Origin: Crocodylus rhombifer
Lineage: Eukaryota > Chordata > Crocodylia > Crocodylidae
Direction: 5' to 3'
Length of the DNA stretch: 64,000 bases
Assembly: GCA_038503035.1 (NCBI GenBank)
Contig: JAVSML010020440.1
Coordinates: 186,001-250,000 of the forward strand
In this document: piece by piece, positions 34,376 through 47,300 of the stretch
Layout: every line of letters begins with the position of its first letter
How positions within the stretch are numbered: position 1 is the first letter of the stretch
Notes under the pieces: model-generated
The model's input: the letters and a program-made list of their open reading frames with translations, nothing else
What the model was told of the DNA's origin: nothing
The model's database searches: none
Position numbers and translations under genes: made by a program

Positions 34376-35490
34376 AATTAATCCTCATTATTACATTAGC
34401 AATCACTCAGTAGTTTATTTTATATTAGCATGTAATAACCTTTTTTGAATGCTCTTGAAGTAATCTCCCAAGTCTGTATTTCACCTCCCCCAATCATGTT
34501 TCAGAAGAAAAGAGTCACAATCCACCCTGCTTTTCAAAAAGCACTTAGGCCTCATCCAACAGGAGAAGTTCTGGACTGAGAATCCCAACTGGACAGTTAC
34601 CTTCCAACTGCTCTGAGTAAGGTGCCTAATCAGAGCTAAAGTGTAGCTGTCTTCAGCATTTTCTTTTGGCTAGCAACAGGTGGTTCCCTGCTCAGCATGA
34701 GGTTGTTTTGAATCCCACTTTGAAGTGAATAACTCACCCCATGTATTGAAAGGGTAGTCTCCTAACCTGGAGTCCTGGATTCCACTCTCAGGCCAGGCAT
34801 TTAAGTGACAGGTGTTTCGATGCTCAACATGGCAGTGTGTGTCTGTCTGGAGACCTAAACCTGAACTAACAAACCAGTTCTCATTTCATAAAACATATAA
34901 GCATGTAGTTCATTTTAAAGAGGTTTAAGCCTATGTTTAATACCACCCACAGGTTTAAATGCTTTGCTGAATCAAATTTAGTTGTTTCTTGGTTTGGACT
35001 CATAATTGGTAGAGCTGAAAATATCCTTGACTGGGACTGAACAGAAAGGGATAAAGCAAAATAAAAATGGTCTGGAGTCTGCTATACACTTAAGGCTTAC
35101 CATCAACCCAAAGCAAAGCACAGCCAGAACAAACCCAGAAAATCAACTTATACCAGCATCCTTCAAGCCTTTTCTCAAGTTTCTAAAGGCAAGACTATCA
35201 TGTGAATAACAAACTATGATTTTTCCTAAGTTCTATCATTCCCATGTGCTATGTTTGTTTAAGCACATGGCGGCAATTTAATGATAGACAATGCATTTAA
35301 TGAGATTTCCTTGTATGCAAATGTAAGGTTAAGAACTTCTTTTCTACATGCTGACTGGAGGAAAAAACATTTGTCATAAATTTCAGTAAATACAGTAGTA
35401 ATCCTATCTGCTTGAGTGAAGTACTTAGTGCTAGTTTCACAGGTTTCTTCATCTTAGAATAAAGAAGCTGGAGCAAAGGAGTCCTCCTAG
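34376..35490. other. Unique DNA with a SINE-like patch
   Basis: No gene recognised. At about 34650-34800 two weak tRNA-like heads appear in tandem, one around gttgttttgaatcccac and one around gggtagtctcctaacctgg, similar to the repeats at 12488 and 54870. Confidence 0.35.
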
Positions 35491-35712
35491 TGAGTTTTCC
35501 CTCCACAGGGAACTGACACCAGGCCTGGTGGTAATACATTACCAGGCCAGCAGCATGAGGACTAGGGCCAGCCCTGACACCCTCCCTTTGTCCCCTTGCT
35601 GTGAGTTTTCCCTCCACAGGGAACTGACACCAGGCCTGGAGGTAATACACTACCAGGCCAGCAGCATGAGGACTAGGGCCAGTCCTGACACCCTCCATTT
35701 GTCCCCTTGCTG
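35491..35712. repeat. 111-bp perfect-period tandem duplication
   Basis: Two direct copies (35491-35601 and 35602-35712), each starting tgagttttccctccacaggg, differ at only a few positions. The period is a multiple of three, so a minus-strand frame stays open through both and gives a 37-residue duplicated peptide. I see no domain and regard it as non-coding. Confidence 0.9.
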
Positions 35713-35720
35713 CCAAAAAT

Positions 35721-36176
35721 GCTTGATCCTAGCCATAAGATCAAGATTTGGGGGGGAGGGGGAGGAATGGGACTTTTTGTGTTCTAGGTCAAATTAACCA
35801 AATCAATTCCAAATCCTTTTGATCGTTCAAACACCATATGTGGCACTGCAACCAGCAAATATCCTCCACCCCAGACTTTTCAGCTTATAGCTTCCAAATC
35901 CATTGGTGGGCATCCTACTTGCAGACCCAAGCCTAAAGGCTTGGGATTCTGATGCCCCTGAGCCGTGCTTGCCCTCAGCCCATGGCCACAGGAGAAAGCT
36001 AGAGAGGAGACACCCATTTCCATAAAGTCAGGATGTAGCTGAGATCCTCCCACTGGAAGCTGGCCAATGTGAAGCTAATTACAAAACTGTCCTGTCCCTT
36101 AGTGGTCACAGTATTTCCCCTGCCAGGTAAGTATGCTACTGTGCTACAAGAGGCTACTATGATGCCAGGTTAGTGC
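35721..36176. other. No gene seen
   Basis: Unique sequence. Confidence 0.3.
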
Positions 36177-36184
36177 AGTCCATC

Positions 36185-36542
36185 CAGTGGTGTACCGTGG
36201 GTCTCTGGCACCCAGGGACCAATACCTGCATTTGTGACCCTCCCCACCTGGGGATGATCCAAGCAGGATGCAGGACCCCTTCTGCCACCCCACAGCACTT
36301 CTACAGGAAAATTAACATTGCAGCACACTGGATGTGGGGGGAGGGTCTGTGGCTGGAATTTCCATTCAGAACAGGTCAAGAAATGTACAACCCGCCAGGC
36401 AGGCAGGTAGGCCACACACCAAATGCAAGAGGCACTACAGCCTCTTCCCCTGGCTCTGAAGGGCCCGGCCGGCACCACCCCAAGCCAGTGCCCTGGGGCC
36501 ATAGCCCCCTCCTGCTCCCCGCCCCCCACTGGCACACCATTG
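36185..36542. mobile_element. hAT-type MITE
   Basis: The left end CAGTGGTGTACC and the right end, read on the minus strand as CAATGGTGTGCC, match at 10 of 12. The flanking octamers agtccatc (36177-36184) and agcccata (36543-36550) agree at 6 of 8. It is 358 bp with no transposase. Open frames within it on both strands are not genes. Confidence 0.65.
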
Positions 36543-36550
36543 AGCCCATA

Positions 36551-37055
36551 TGAATAACATATATAATAGTGCTCACCAAGCAATGTCCAGCTCAGTGCCA
36601 ACTCTTTTTCAGGTCATGGTGAGCCACTACACTGAATACATTTCTACTACCTCCTCACTCCCACAGCTGAGCTGAACCTTTCTTTCCTATTTCCACTTAT
36701 TTCTGTTTCTTCACTGGCCTTAAATGTCTAGCAAGCATCATCAAATGGGATGAATCCCTCTGTCGCCCTCTCTCTCTTAGCCTGATTACTGTGGCCCCAT
36801 CCTCCTTGCAGTGGAGCCAGACCAGGTTGCCCTGTGCCTCATCTACATATAAATATTTGGAGGTTCCCAGAACCTGTGACAAGAACACCCAGTTCCAGTC
36901 ACAAGTGGAGGGGCTAGGTAACATATGGATCCTTTGTTGGATACTATCAGGAGTACACATTGAGCAGTGCTGAGCCATGGGGTCACCAGGGCTTGAAATC
37001 CTGTTGACTCTGCTGGGGCCCTGCCCAATGAACTATATCATTAATCATGAGCCTT
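36551..37055. other. No gene seen
   Basis: Unique sequence upstream of the Tx1 fragment. Small open frames without domains. Confidence 0.3.
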
Positions 37056-38515
37056 TTGGCTTTGGACTAGTATAATGCATGAAGAAGGGTCTGAGGGAAG
37101 AGTTGAAGAACTGGAGGCCTATTACCTTCCTGAACGTTGACTATCAGCTGCTGGCCAAGTGATTTAAATCCATCCTAGGTTCCATCTTCCATGAGGACCA
37201 GTTGTGCATGGTGCCAGGATATCAGACCCACAGGGCCCTACTGCAAATGAGGAACATACTCCAGCTGGAACGGGACAGAGGGCAGAAGGTCACTGTGCTA
37301 AACCTAGACTTAGAAGAGGCCTATCACACCGGTTTGTCTTTGAGATGCTGAGGTAAATGGGCATCCCTCCAACCTTCATCAGCTGGATAAGCATGCTGTA
37401 CATGGACATGAGCAGCAAGGTACTGATCAATGGGTTATTCTGGGGATCCAGAGGGGAGAAGGTGGCAAGGATGACCCTTCACAAAAAGAAATGGACCAGT
37501 GACAAGGGGATGCCAGACATCTTGTTCCTGCAAGCAAGGTACACAAGCCAGATGTACAGACTGGTGACTGGTGCAGAGACCAAAACAACCTGCCTCATCA
37601 GGTATTTTGCAAATCACCTTCTGAGACTGTGGGAGATATATGCACTGACCAACTAGAGACCGTGGACTATGAAACACCCCTGGTTCTACAGGGTCTTGAA
37701 CATGCTCCAGAATGAGTACAGGCTACAGAATGAAGGCTCAGTGACTATGTCAAACCACAGGAAGGTACAGAAGGTGGTCAGAGCCAGAGACAGGTTATTG
37801 ACCATGGAACTGCTCCCTTATGTCAACTTCCAGGCCGTCTGGAAGCAGATCTTCTACAAGGACCTACAAAAAGACCACAGAGACCTGAGCTGGCTAATAG
37901 CCCACTGAGGACTCCCAGTGAGGGTTTGGAGACAGAGAGAGGGTCAGGGACTCAGTTGCCCCAGGTAAATCTGCCAGGCGCAATGGAGACCATTGACTAC
38001 CTCCTATGGCTCTGCCCATGCACCAAGGGGGTGTGGAAAAAGCTAAATCAGCTCCACAAAGAGGTGACAGGGGTCAGGCTGATGATGAAGGAGGTGGTGC
38101 TATATGGACACCTGACTAAACATCAGGGGACCCTGACAACACACTTCAAACAGTTCATGCCCTGCATCAGGAGTGTCCTGTGGAAGTCCAGGGACCTCCT
38201 GATGTACAGACACATGAACCTTGAGGAAACAGACTATGTTAAAATGTTTCTGAGTGAGCTCCAGTTCTACTACCAGAAATCAGTGGGAAAGGACAGAGAA
38301 GACACAGCAAACTCCACCTGGCAAAGAGACACCTGGCACAGGCTCTTCAAAGACCACCCTAGAGGGGGAATGGACAGTGATAGCAAAGGGGACAATGAGA
38401 CAGCAGACCTGGAGAAAGTGACAATGGCAGCAGCAGTGACAGCAGCAATGGAAGAAACAGCAAGAGTGACAGCGATGAGGACAACAAATAAACTTAGAGT
38501 ATAAACCCCCAAATC
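37056..38515 (+). pseudogene. Tx1-type (L1-Tx1) LINE fragment with RT core deleted
   Basis: The plus strand starts with the Tx1 RT N-terminus (ELKNWRPITFLNVDYQLLAK, then HEDQLCMVPG), followed by motif A (LNLDLEEAYHT). 37357-37656 reads GIPPTFISWISMLYMDMSSK, the block before motif B. The GCPLS motif and the YADD-type catalytic motif are absent, so the frame jumps straight to the C-terminal region. 37669-38504 holds the C-terminal domain (DYLLWLCPCTKGVW, LYGHLTKHQ). Multiple stops and the internal deletion make it inactive. A CAG/GAC-rich end at 38400-38490 closes the ORF. The 3' end is uncertain. Confidence 0.75.
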
Positions 38516-40591
38516 AGACTAGGACTAAAAGATAGTGTGTTTAAGCTAGGGAAAGGACTGCAGACAGGTGCACAGGAGCACAGGTTCACGGGTGTTTATT
38601 GCAATGGGTGCAAGGGTTTTTGAATGTGGGTTAAAGGTACATGAAGAAAAGCTCTTGCTAGTGTGTGTGCGTGTGTGTGTGTGTATAAAATCATCTATAT
38701 ATAAATATATTTTTTCCTTAAAAAAGCATGGTTTGTACTATAGATAAGTAGGCAAAAAGTGCTGCTTAAAAGTGTATTTATGGAGATCTGTGCTAAAACT
38801 TGCAGCAGTTTCAAAAGAAAATAAAATGCATCAACTTTGCGAGAACTAAGTTTATGGGTACCCATAGTAATTTGCCTATATGCAAATTACTATAGGCATG
38901 TTTATTTCAAAGTCAATGTTTTCAAATTTACTTCTCACTTCCATGTGCCTAGAGACAGCAAGGTCTGATTGTAGGGGAGAGGAGGAAAGGAACTTCAAGG
39001 AGAAGTTGGAGAAGACAAGGGAGCTACCTGACTTCCCCCACCCAAATTTATTTTTCTTGTTGTATCAGTGAGAGGGGGACAAATTCAAGGCAAATCCCCA
39101 ATAAACAGATTCTATACCTAGAAAATTATAACAAATATATAAATATTCCATATTTAGAATCTAATTATTGGAAGGTCATCTTATATTCAGTATCATCTTA
39201 TATTTGAGTAAATACAGTCTAAACAAGCTAATAAGATTACTGCACTGTTCATGTAAGTGCTCTGATTCTTTTGTTTTCCAACATTTTGGAAACCATTATC
39301 TCTTCTGCTGCTTGTAGATTAAAATAACTTGCAGTCAAGTAACAGTTATTATGATGACTACTATTGTCATAACAGGAGCAGGGCCCATTTTGCTAAGCAC
39401 TAGACCAATATAAAATACATAAAAATATTTCACTTAGAAACAAGATGCAAGAGATGGATGTACAGGTCAACAAGGATCAGGTGAAGAAAAAAGTGAAGGT
39501 AATAGTTGTCACTGGCAATCCCTTGATTCAAGGATAATCTCTAATATGGCTTACTAATGGTAGAAGGTAGAAGGAATAGGTGAATAGACTGAAGGCCTGA
39601 TTTAACATCTATTAAAGTTAATAAGATTCTTTCCACTGACTTAAATGAATTTTGAATAAGGTCCTAAGTTGATCATTTGAAGGTGTTCTTAGGTTTCTTT
39701 AAATGTAAGTGAACAAAAATCTGTATTTATTAATTTCTTTATTTGTTCCTCTAGTTTAAGAAAACAAAGTGGATAATCTACTGCTAATAAAGTTTAGGCC
39801 TCAATCCTACAAACACTTATATATGCTTATCTTTTACAGATATAAGTAATATCAATGCATTCAATTAAGCATGTGTATATGCCTAGGATAAAAGCTTTAG
39901 TTAACTGTACATATATTTTTACCCCAGAGCAGACTATTTTTTGGGTACTAGAAATCTGTTATTTACTTTTCTCCCACATAGAAATAAATAGCATTCCATA
40001 TGTGAAGATAAAAGCTGTCACAGCAGTCATGCAATTACAGTTTACCTTCTGGGCTTCCTTATTTGCCCAACTACTTTAAAGGAGAATCTGACTGTAAAAA
40101 TTCAGTCTGGTACTTAAATGTGAGAAGCAGCTGAACTCTCCTCTCTAGATATTCTCACTGAGCCCTTCGTCCTTCTTCTGATTTTGGTTTGATTTTTTTT
40201 TTCTTTAAGTAAACCTTTTTCTTTCATTTTCCTTTTTCTATTTTAACTGCAGTGACTGCACAAAGAGTAACAGGTCAGACAAAGGATGTCTTCCACAGAG
40301 GAAAAGTCATTGAGTATGTTATCTTAACCAACAGCTGAAAAGAGAACAGGATAGAATATTAACCCTTAAAAAATAAAAAAAAATATAAGAGAAGAAAAGA
40401 AATATTACCTCATTTAATTAGTCCCTTCTGCTGACAGTAGAAGTTTTATAAGTTCGCTACTGGTTTATCTATATCACTGAGTGTGAGCTCACTAACCACA
40501 TGAAACCATTGAACTAATAGAGGTAGGATGTATAAATCAGTTATAAAGAAATATATCTTTATTGTTCATCAGTACTTGTACTACCTATTTT
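38516..40591. other. No gene seen
   Basis: AT-rich DNA with a short GT microsatellite at about 38660-38685. Around 39500, ggcaatcccttgattcaagg weakly resembles an RTE 3' tail, but it is too short to call. Confidence 0.3.
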
Positions 40592-41000
40592 AGGCTAGGG
40601 ACAGACACTACACAAAAATCAATTTAAGTGATCAGAAACTGGTTTAAACCTGTAACAGAAAAGATATTCAGTGCAAATAAACCAGTTTGAAAATACCTGA
40701 AACCTGTTTGAGATAAACCTCATTGAATGTAGTATCAGACTTAACTGATTTGGGTCAAACCAGTTTATTCAATGTCTGTCCCAGACCCCTTGCTGGTCTA
40801 AGCTAAATAAGACTCCCTCAGCATCCCAGCATGCTCTCTGGGCTGGGCGGGGCTCTCCGCTCCACAGCAGAGATGACCCCTCCCCTCTGCTCCCTGGCTC
40901 CAGCTCTGGCAGAGACTTGCAGGCACAGCAATGTCTGCCTGGTTCCCTCCTGCTCTCCCTCCTCCCCTCACCACTCCCTGCTAAGCAGGGATCCCACATC
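40592..41000. mobile_element. Dispersed repeat, second copy
   Basis: Same orientation and strong similarity to 9579-9950, from aggctagggacag through gatcagaaactggtttaaac, atgtagtatcagacttaact and ctgtccca, to a GC-rich section around ggctgggcggggctc. The matching right end seen at 10391-10404 is not clearly present. A gtaatgtccct near 41118 could be its decayed remnant. Confidence 0.6.
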
Positions 41001-41171
41001 CCCTCTGCCTTACACAGACACCTCAGCACTAGCTAGCAGACCACATGTTGGATCTGGTCCATGCTGTAGCAGACAGCAGTGTCAGTTTAGGGCTTTTTGG
41101 AGCTAATCAAAACTCAGCAGGTAATGTCCCTCCATTCCTTTTTTGTTTAAAAAGAGTTTGAAATAATAAGA

Positions 41172-41479
41172 GGCTGTTTATTTGGACCCATATTGTTCAA
41201 CATCTTCATTAATGATGTGGACATTGGAGTCAGAAGTGGACTGGCCAAGTTCGCCGGTGACACCAAACTTTGAGGCAAAGCATCCACACCAGAAGACAAG
41301 CGAGTGATCCAGGCTGACCTGGACAGGCTCAGCAAATGGGGGGATGAGAAACTGATGGTGTTTAACACTGAAAAATGCAAGGTTTTCCACCTTGGAAAGA
41401 AAAACCTGCAGCATCCTTATAGGCTTGGCAGTGCTATGCTGGCTAGCACTATAGAAGAAAGAGACTTGGGGGTCATAGT
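41172..41479 (+). pseudogene. CR1 RT fragment (lineage of 20361 and 61629)
   Basis: A 300-bp internal piece of the RT region, from the [14 protein letters not shown] block to ERDLGVI. The catalytic motif reads FAGD where the related copies have FADD. The frame hits a TGA at the TLWG position. Both ends are internal to the LINE, so neither a CR1 3' tail nor a normal 5' end is present. Confidence 0.8.
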
Positions 41480-42488
41480 TTCATAGTTTCTAGGGTCGGA
41501 AGGGACCTAAGCAGATCATCTAGTCCGACCCCCTGCCATGGCAGGAAAGAGTACTGGGGTCAAACGACCCCAGCAAGCTGTTCATCTAACCTCCTCTTAA
41601 ACACCCCCAGAGTAGGAGCCAGCACCACTTCTCTTGGAAGTTGGTTCCAGACCCTAGCCGCCCTGACCGTGAAGTAGCGCCTCCTGACATCTAACCTAAA
41701 CCTACCCTCTGCCAGCTTGTGACCGTTATTCCTGGTCACTCCTGGCGGTGCTCACGGGAACAGTGACTCCCCCAATGCCTGCTGATCCCCCCTGACTAGT
41801 TTATAACAGGCCACAAGCCTTCTCTTTTGGAGGCTGAACAGGTTCAGGTCCCGTAGCCTCTCCTCATAGGGCCTGCCCTGTTGTCCCCTGATCATACGAG
41901 TGGCCCTCCTCTGGACCCTCTCCATGCTGTCGACATCCCTCTTGAAGTGTGGCGCCCAGAACTGGATGCAGTACTCCAACTGCGGCCTGACCAGTGCCGC
42001 ATAGAGGGGGAGGATCACCTCTTTGGACCTGTTCGAGATGCATCTGTGGATGCATGACAAGGTGCAGTTGGCCTTCCTGACTGCCTCCCCACACTGCTGG
42101 CCCATGTTCATCTTGGAGTCAATGATGACCCCAACATCCTTTTCCGCCTCCGTGCTGACAAGAGGGGAGTTCCCCAACCTGTAGGTATGGTGCCGGTTGT
42201 TCCTCCCAAGGTGCATCACCTTGGACTTGTCTGAGTTGAAGCCCATCCTATTCTCGTCCGCCCACCCTTGTAACCTGTTTAGGTCCGATTGTAGCCTGTT
42301 GCATCCTTCCAGTGTGCCCATGTCCCCCCACATCTTAGTGTCATCAGCAAATTTGAACAGGGTGCTTTTTACCCCCTCGTCCAAATCACTGATGAAGATG
42401 TTGAACAGTGCAGGCCCGAGGACCGAGCCCTGCGGAACCCCACTGCCCACGTCCTTCCAGGTTGAGAAGGACCCATCCACTACCACCC
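41477..42488 (-). pseudogene. CR1 LINE, lineage of 30803
   Basis: The 3' tail lies at 41477 (tagtttcatagtttctaggg on the plus strand), and the first bases are shared with the end of the preceding CR1 piece. 42486-41752 is a continuous 244-residue frame: [13 protein letters not shown] is motif B (residues 17-29), KFADDTKMWG holds motif C with both aspartates (about 46-55), then the CR1 C-terminal region [20 protein letters not shown] follows. It is truncated at 42488 just upstream of motif B and lacks motif A, so it cannot act as a reverse transcriptase. Confidence 0.88.
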
Positions 42489-43298
42489 ATGGAATTAATA
42501 TTTACCTCTTATATAGCACATTTCTTTGCTTGAGCTCAGCCTGCTTTACAAAGGAAGGGCATTATCTCTCTGTTCTATAGACATGGAATACGAAAAGTAT
42601 TTACTCAAGATATAAGTCACCTACAAGTTTAATGGCAGAACTGGGACAGAAACTCTGTTGTCCTCACTTCTCTTCCACCATCCTGTCCACCAAACTGTAC
42701 TGCTATTTAACCCTGAGGTATTGCATAAGTATGAGGAAAGTGTGCAAGTTTCATTTAATGATATTTCCTCCTCTTCCTCATAAGATAGCAGGCATGCTCA
42801 ACAGAGGATTCATACTACACAACCTACACAATAACCAGGACATGCACACTGTCATTCTGAATTTATTAAGATAATTGACTGTTTGTGAAAATACATGAGG
42901 CTTTTGGGTAAATTGTAATGAAAAAGAGTAAGTGTCTTTACACAGAAGAATAAAGAAATTGTACCATGTGTAAGAAGATGGTATAAATAAAATTCCCAGT
43001 TAAGAAAAGGAGAACCAACGTGGAATACATTCCTGTTAAATAACTCCTAAAAAAAGGCCAAAGTTTGACTAATACTCAAACTAAACCATTAATGAAACAA
43101 TTTTGAATTATAGAAAACCATTATCAACTTCTCATCTCATTATTTTTCGGTGACTAGTGTCTGTATGTTTTCAGAGTACACCTGGGACTGGAAATAGATG
43201 TGCCAAAACACCTTGGGCAAATGGCTTCCCTGCTCTGTAACCAGATTCAAACAAGCTAGCTCTGTTCTGTAGAGACAAGGAAGAGCAAATATCTCATG
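42489..43298. other. No gene seen
   Basis: AT-rich unique sequence. Confidence 0.3.
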
Positions 43299-43302
43299 CT
43301 AC

Positions 43303-44348
43303 TGTGATGGGCTGGCTGGCAGTAACCTGGCCCAGGGGTTTTGAAAGGGCAAAAGATCATTGGAGGACTTGGGATTCCCTTTCTGCACCAATCAGGCCCC
43401 AGAGACTCACCCCCCCCACACCCATGTCCCGATTGGCCCCTTGGGTCACCTGGAGGCGAATAAAAGGGGCAGCGTGGGCTGACTCAGGGAAGAGACCAGT
43501 GAGGGACAACAGGGAAGGAGCTTCACAGAACTGAGCCAGTGGGGCAGGAGCAGTGCCCCAGAAGAGCCTGAAAGAGCAGGACCTGCAGGCAGCAGTGGGA
43601 CCCTCAGCAGTGTGGCATGCAGCCAGCAAGAGAGGTTCCCCACTGGGCTCCAGGATCACTGAGGAGAGGCTGCAGCCAGCAGGACAGGCTCCCCAGCTCC
43701 AGGAAGGATCTGAGCAGCGACCTGAGGGGTTCCCTGCTCTGCTTCTAGCTCCTCTAGTACGGGGCCAGGTAGCTCGGCGTGAGGCCGGGGCTCCAGGAAG
43801 GTCAAGACCCCTAGCAGGCTGGAGCAGTGCCACCAGTGGTGGCTGTGTGGCAGTGTTCCTGCCTACAAAGTGGGAGGTTTGGGTTTAAGTCCCAGCTGAG
43901 GTGACTTGGGGTGAATGAGCTAACATGAAGCAAATCTTCTTGCAGTAGAAAGGGGCCATTGTGTTTTCCCCCTCCAGGTACCAAGGTCCTATGTTTCCTT
44001 GTCATTTGACACTTTGCATTTTGTGCCCTTTGTATTTTGTGCCACCAACCTGTATTGTTTGTTCTGCTGTTTGAGTTTTATATTTTGTTAAACCTGTTCT
44101 GTCAATGATTGTAAGTGTCTAACCTTTGTTGAATCCTGCCCCTTTGGGGCGTCGTAGTGTCCACTATACCCTCTGATTTATGTCTGTTATGTTCCCAGTA
44201 TTAAAAGGTATATGGTTAAGTCCCCAGGGGTGGTCTGGCTCTGCTCTATAGGGGAGGAGAGTCCCAACAACTCCCACAGCGCTTGTGCACCTGCTTTGAT
44301 CCCTTCAGTTGGAGAGGGGGCACCTCTTGGAGTACCGCCCAAGTTACA
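43303..44348. mobile_element. Solo LTR candidate
   Basis: A 1,046-bp block that starts TGTGAT and ends GTTACA (TG...CA ends, imperfect inverted repeat) and is flanked by identical ctac tetramers (43299-43302 and 44349-44352). A TATA-like gaataaaagg lies at about 43457-43466 and ATTAAA-type signals near 44200. No internal retroviral or gypsy coding region is attached. Length and layout resemble the LTR at 1241, but the sequences are not of the same family. A 4-bp duplication is weak evidence on its own. Confidence 0.55.
43833..43925 (+). mobile_element. tRNA-derived SINE-like head inside the LTR
   Basis: tggctgtgtggcagtgttcctgcctac followed by gggtttaagtcccag resembles a tRNA with A-box and B-box positions (GGTTTAAGTCC against GGTTCGANTCC). 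It may be a SINE insertion in the LTR or an old part of it. Confidence 0.4.
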
Positions 44349-44352
44349 CTAC

Positions 44353-47300
44353 ATAACTTTAAAGCCGCATCTGGACTCTGGGGGATATTCTAAACCAAAC
44401 TTTTTGCTAGTCCTGGTATAGAGATGGGAGCAAATTTCACACCAAAATCCACAAATGGGTCTGTCCAATGTCTGCCTATGCTCAGACCCAGAATTTTGGC
44501 TGCAGTCCATCTCCAGTCTACCTTCCATTCCCTTACTTATTGCTATGACATATTTTATATAATCTGTATTGCTGGAACTCATTTTACAAAAATAGAAGCT
44601 GTACACAACAGTGTTGCTTAAATGGGTACCATAGTAGAAGTAATATTGACATATACTGTATGCTACTTTCATAGTGACTTTATCTCCCTTAAAAATGGGC
44701 AAACCTCTATTCTACTGGCAATACTCTGAAATAGGTGTAAGAACAAAATGCATTTACTATTTTGCATGGACCAATTTCCATCAGACTTTGAGGGAAGTTA
44801 ATAAATCAGCAAAAACCACTTAACTGCAACGTTTTCATGGGTCCAGTGGAATTCTAAGCAAATAGGAGGTTTGAAAGAATGAAAAGTCACTTGTATTTTA
44901 TGTATAATCTAATCTTTAAAGAAGTGTAAAAGATGCTTAAGTGTTAATATTTTATGCTGCCCTCACTCTCAGTAGTAATTGCAACCCATTAAAAAGAATG
45001 TTAAGCCCTAGCTGTTAGCACTGGCTCAGGCCCAAGTAAACACTGAACCCTCACAGAAGGGGGCTAATTGCTACAAGAAGAGGTAATTTATTGAGGAACA
45101 CTGAAACTCTGTATACACCCAAAGATCAGACTGAAGGGCAAAAAATCTTGTGTGAATATTACATTTGATTATCAGAGCTTTTCCTACAGGGGACCTTGGA
45201 GCCCTTGCCTAGTCAGAAAGCAGAAAAACCAACAAGGTTTGTCTTCATGGCTCCCATAAACCTTTACCTGGTGCCCTCCAGTCTGCCACTTCTCCCCAAG
45301 AAAGTTTGCTGCTCAATAAAACACATGCTTACTGACAAGAAAAGCCTCTATGACAATTGGGCTAAGTGTCTGAATTTCTCTCAGCTTTACTTTGCTACAT
45401 ATGGCATACTGTGACATAGCCTCCATAATTTTGCATGTGTCAAATGATATTTCCCTCGACTGCTAAAAGTAACGCTTTTATGATCTTATCTAGAGGCCCA
45501 ATTCTACAAGGTAACGCATACCTTTAGTTCCACGGAGGTAAATGGAAGATGAAAGCACTCAGAATATCCAAGGGCACATTTGGTATCTTAGGGGACTGGG
45601 CCCAACATTAGCAATCACAGTTTAGGCAAAAGTAATTTATCCTATATAACATGGAGATCCAAATTCTACCTTCAGCTCTTGCAGTGTAATTCAAGGCTGA
45701 AACCTACTTGCCTTTTCACAACCCTTAAAAGCACTGTCCCCATTACTAGCACACTGTTAGATAATATTAATAACAGTAAAACAGGGTGGGGTATACAAAT
45801 ATGAGTGTAACATCTAGCCCTGCCATTTCAGGAAAAAGTTTTATCAACTTTTATGTCTTCTCTGCCAGCATTTCTACCTCACATTCTGTATTTAATTTCT
45901 GTCTTTGATAATGAAAGGTGTGCAGAATATACACTAAATATCTGTGGAAAGCATAATTCTATTGAGATCGTCTTTCAGAAATGTTGCTTTTCTACAGCTT
46001 GATCTAAAGTGCCTTGGAGTCCTTGGGAATCTTCCACTGCCTTCAGTCAGCTTTGGACCAGGACCATAAACAGGCACCTTTTGATTTAAAAAAAACCCCA
46101 AAATGCATGCCTCTGAAAACAGTTACGTCTTATGTTTTATCTCTTTAGAAAATGGAGAAATTAAGAGTTCTGATAAAGGTAAAGCTTTCTATCACAGCAC
46201 ATCTGATCCCTAAACAAACCCCATCTTTCAAGGAAAGGAAGAAAAGGAAATCTAATCTATTCAACCTACCCGAGTAATCTAATCTACACCGTCTTTATAA
46301 TACTCTAATCTAAAACAATTAGTCCATCCATTTATCTACTCTTAACTACACTGTCACAAGTTCCTAAATGCTATCAAAAGCATCTTCGCTTTTTCACTTG
46401 TGTCCTTTTGATTCATAGTTTCCAAAATCTAGTTGTCCTAAACTTTCAGATGTATGTCATTATAGCATGTTTCTGCAATGTATAAACCACAGGTTTAGTT
46501 TAGATAAGCACCCCAACGTTATGGGTTCCCATAATCTCCCACTTACATCCACATAAACGTCTCCAGTGGGGTTACACAAATACGAAGCTACTTTAAATGA
46601 AAGAAGAGGTAAGCCCTGTTATTTGTGAGAATCTCATTCAAACTGCCTGTCTTTGAGTCGCTGTGTTGAGTCAGCAACATGACCTCATCAAAAGCAAATG
46701 GGCGTGAAATACTATGAGAAGAATTCTCATTGTATTGCACCACTTCTGGTTGCTGAGTCAGAGGGCACAACCAGAAGCACAGAGATATGCAAAAATGAAA
46801 AATAATGTTTTAAAAAGTTATTCAATGAATATTTCCTTCCAACCTCAGCACAGTTCTGTTTAGGCTCTTTTATGGTTTGGGGTGAAGGCCCAGGTCAGTA
46901 CTAATTGTGCTCTACTGGTTCATATATTACTTGTGGTTTATTTTGTTATTTAATCTTTTGTGTTTATCAGTATTTTGTATTGTTCATACATAAAAGACTT
47001 TTAAAGCAGTAGAGGGTAATTAGCCACTCAATTTGCTAGAAATTTGCTAGAAATTGGGTGGCCCTGCTTTGAAAGTCTCAAACAAGAGCCTAGATTATAT
47101 ACATGCTCTCCTACCTTTCTTTGTTTTTAATCATTACCTTCAGAAAGCACTGGAAGTAAAAACAGGCCATTAGGAGTACAATAACTGCTAGGCTATAGCA
47201 TAGTACGTGACCTGGAATACATCCACATACTTACAAATTGAATCAAAATGCCAGGAAAGCACAAGGGAAGCCTGCAGCACTCAAATATTGCTGCACATGC

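Noticed and set aside
35491..35712. CRISPR-like direct repeats
   Set aside because: Only two adjacent 111-bp copies without spacers, in a vertebrate genome.
35297..35716. 139-residue minus-strand frame with a repeated peptide
   Set aside because: The peptide repeat is a by-product of the 111-bp tandem duplication; no start context or homology that I recognise.
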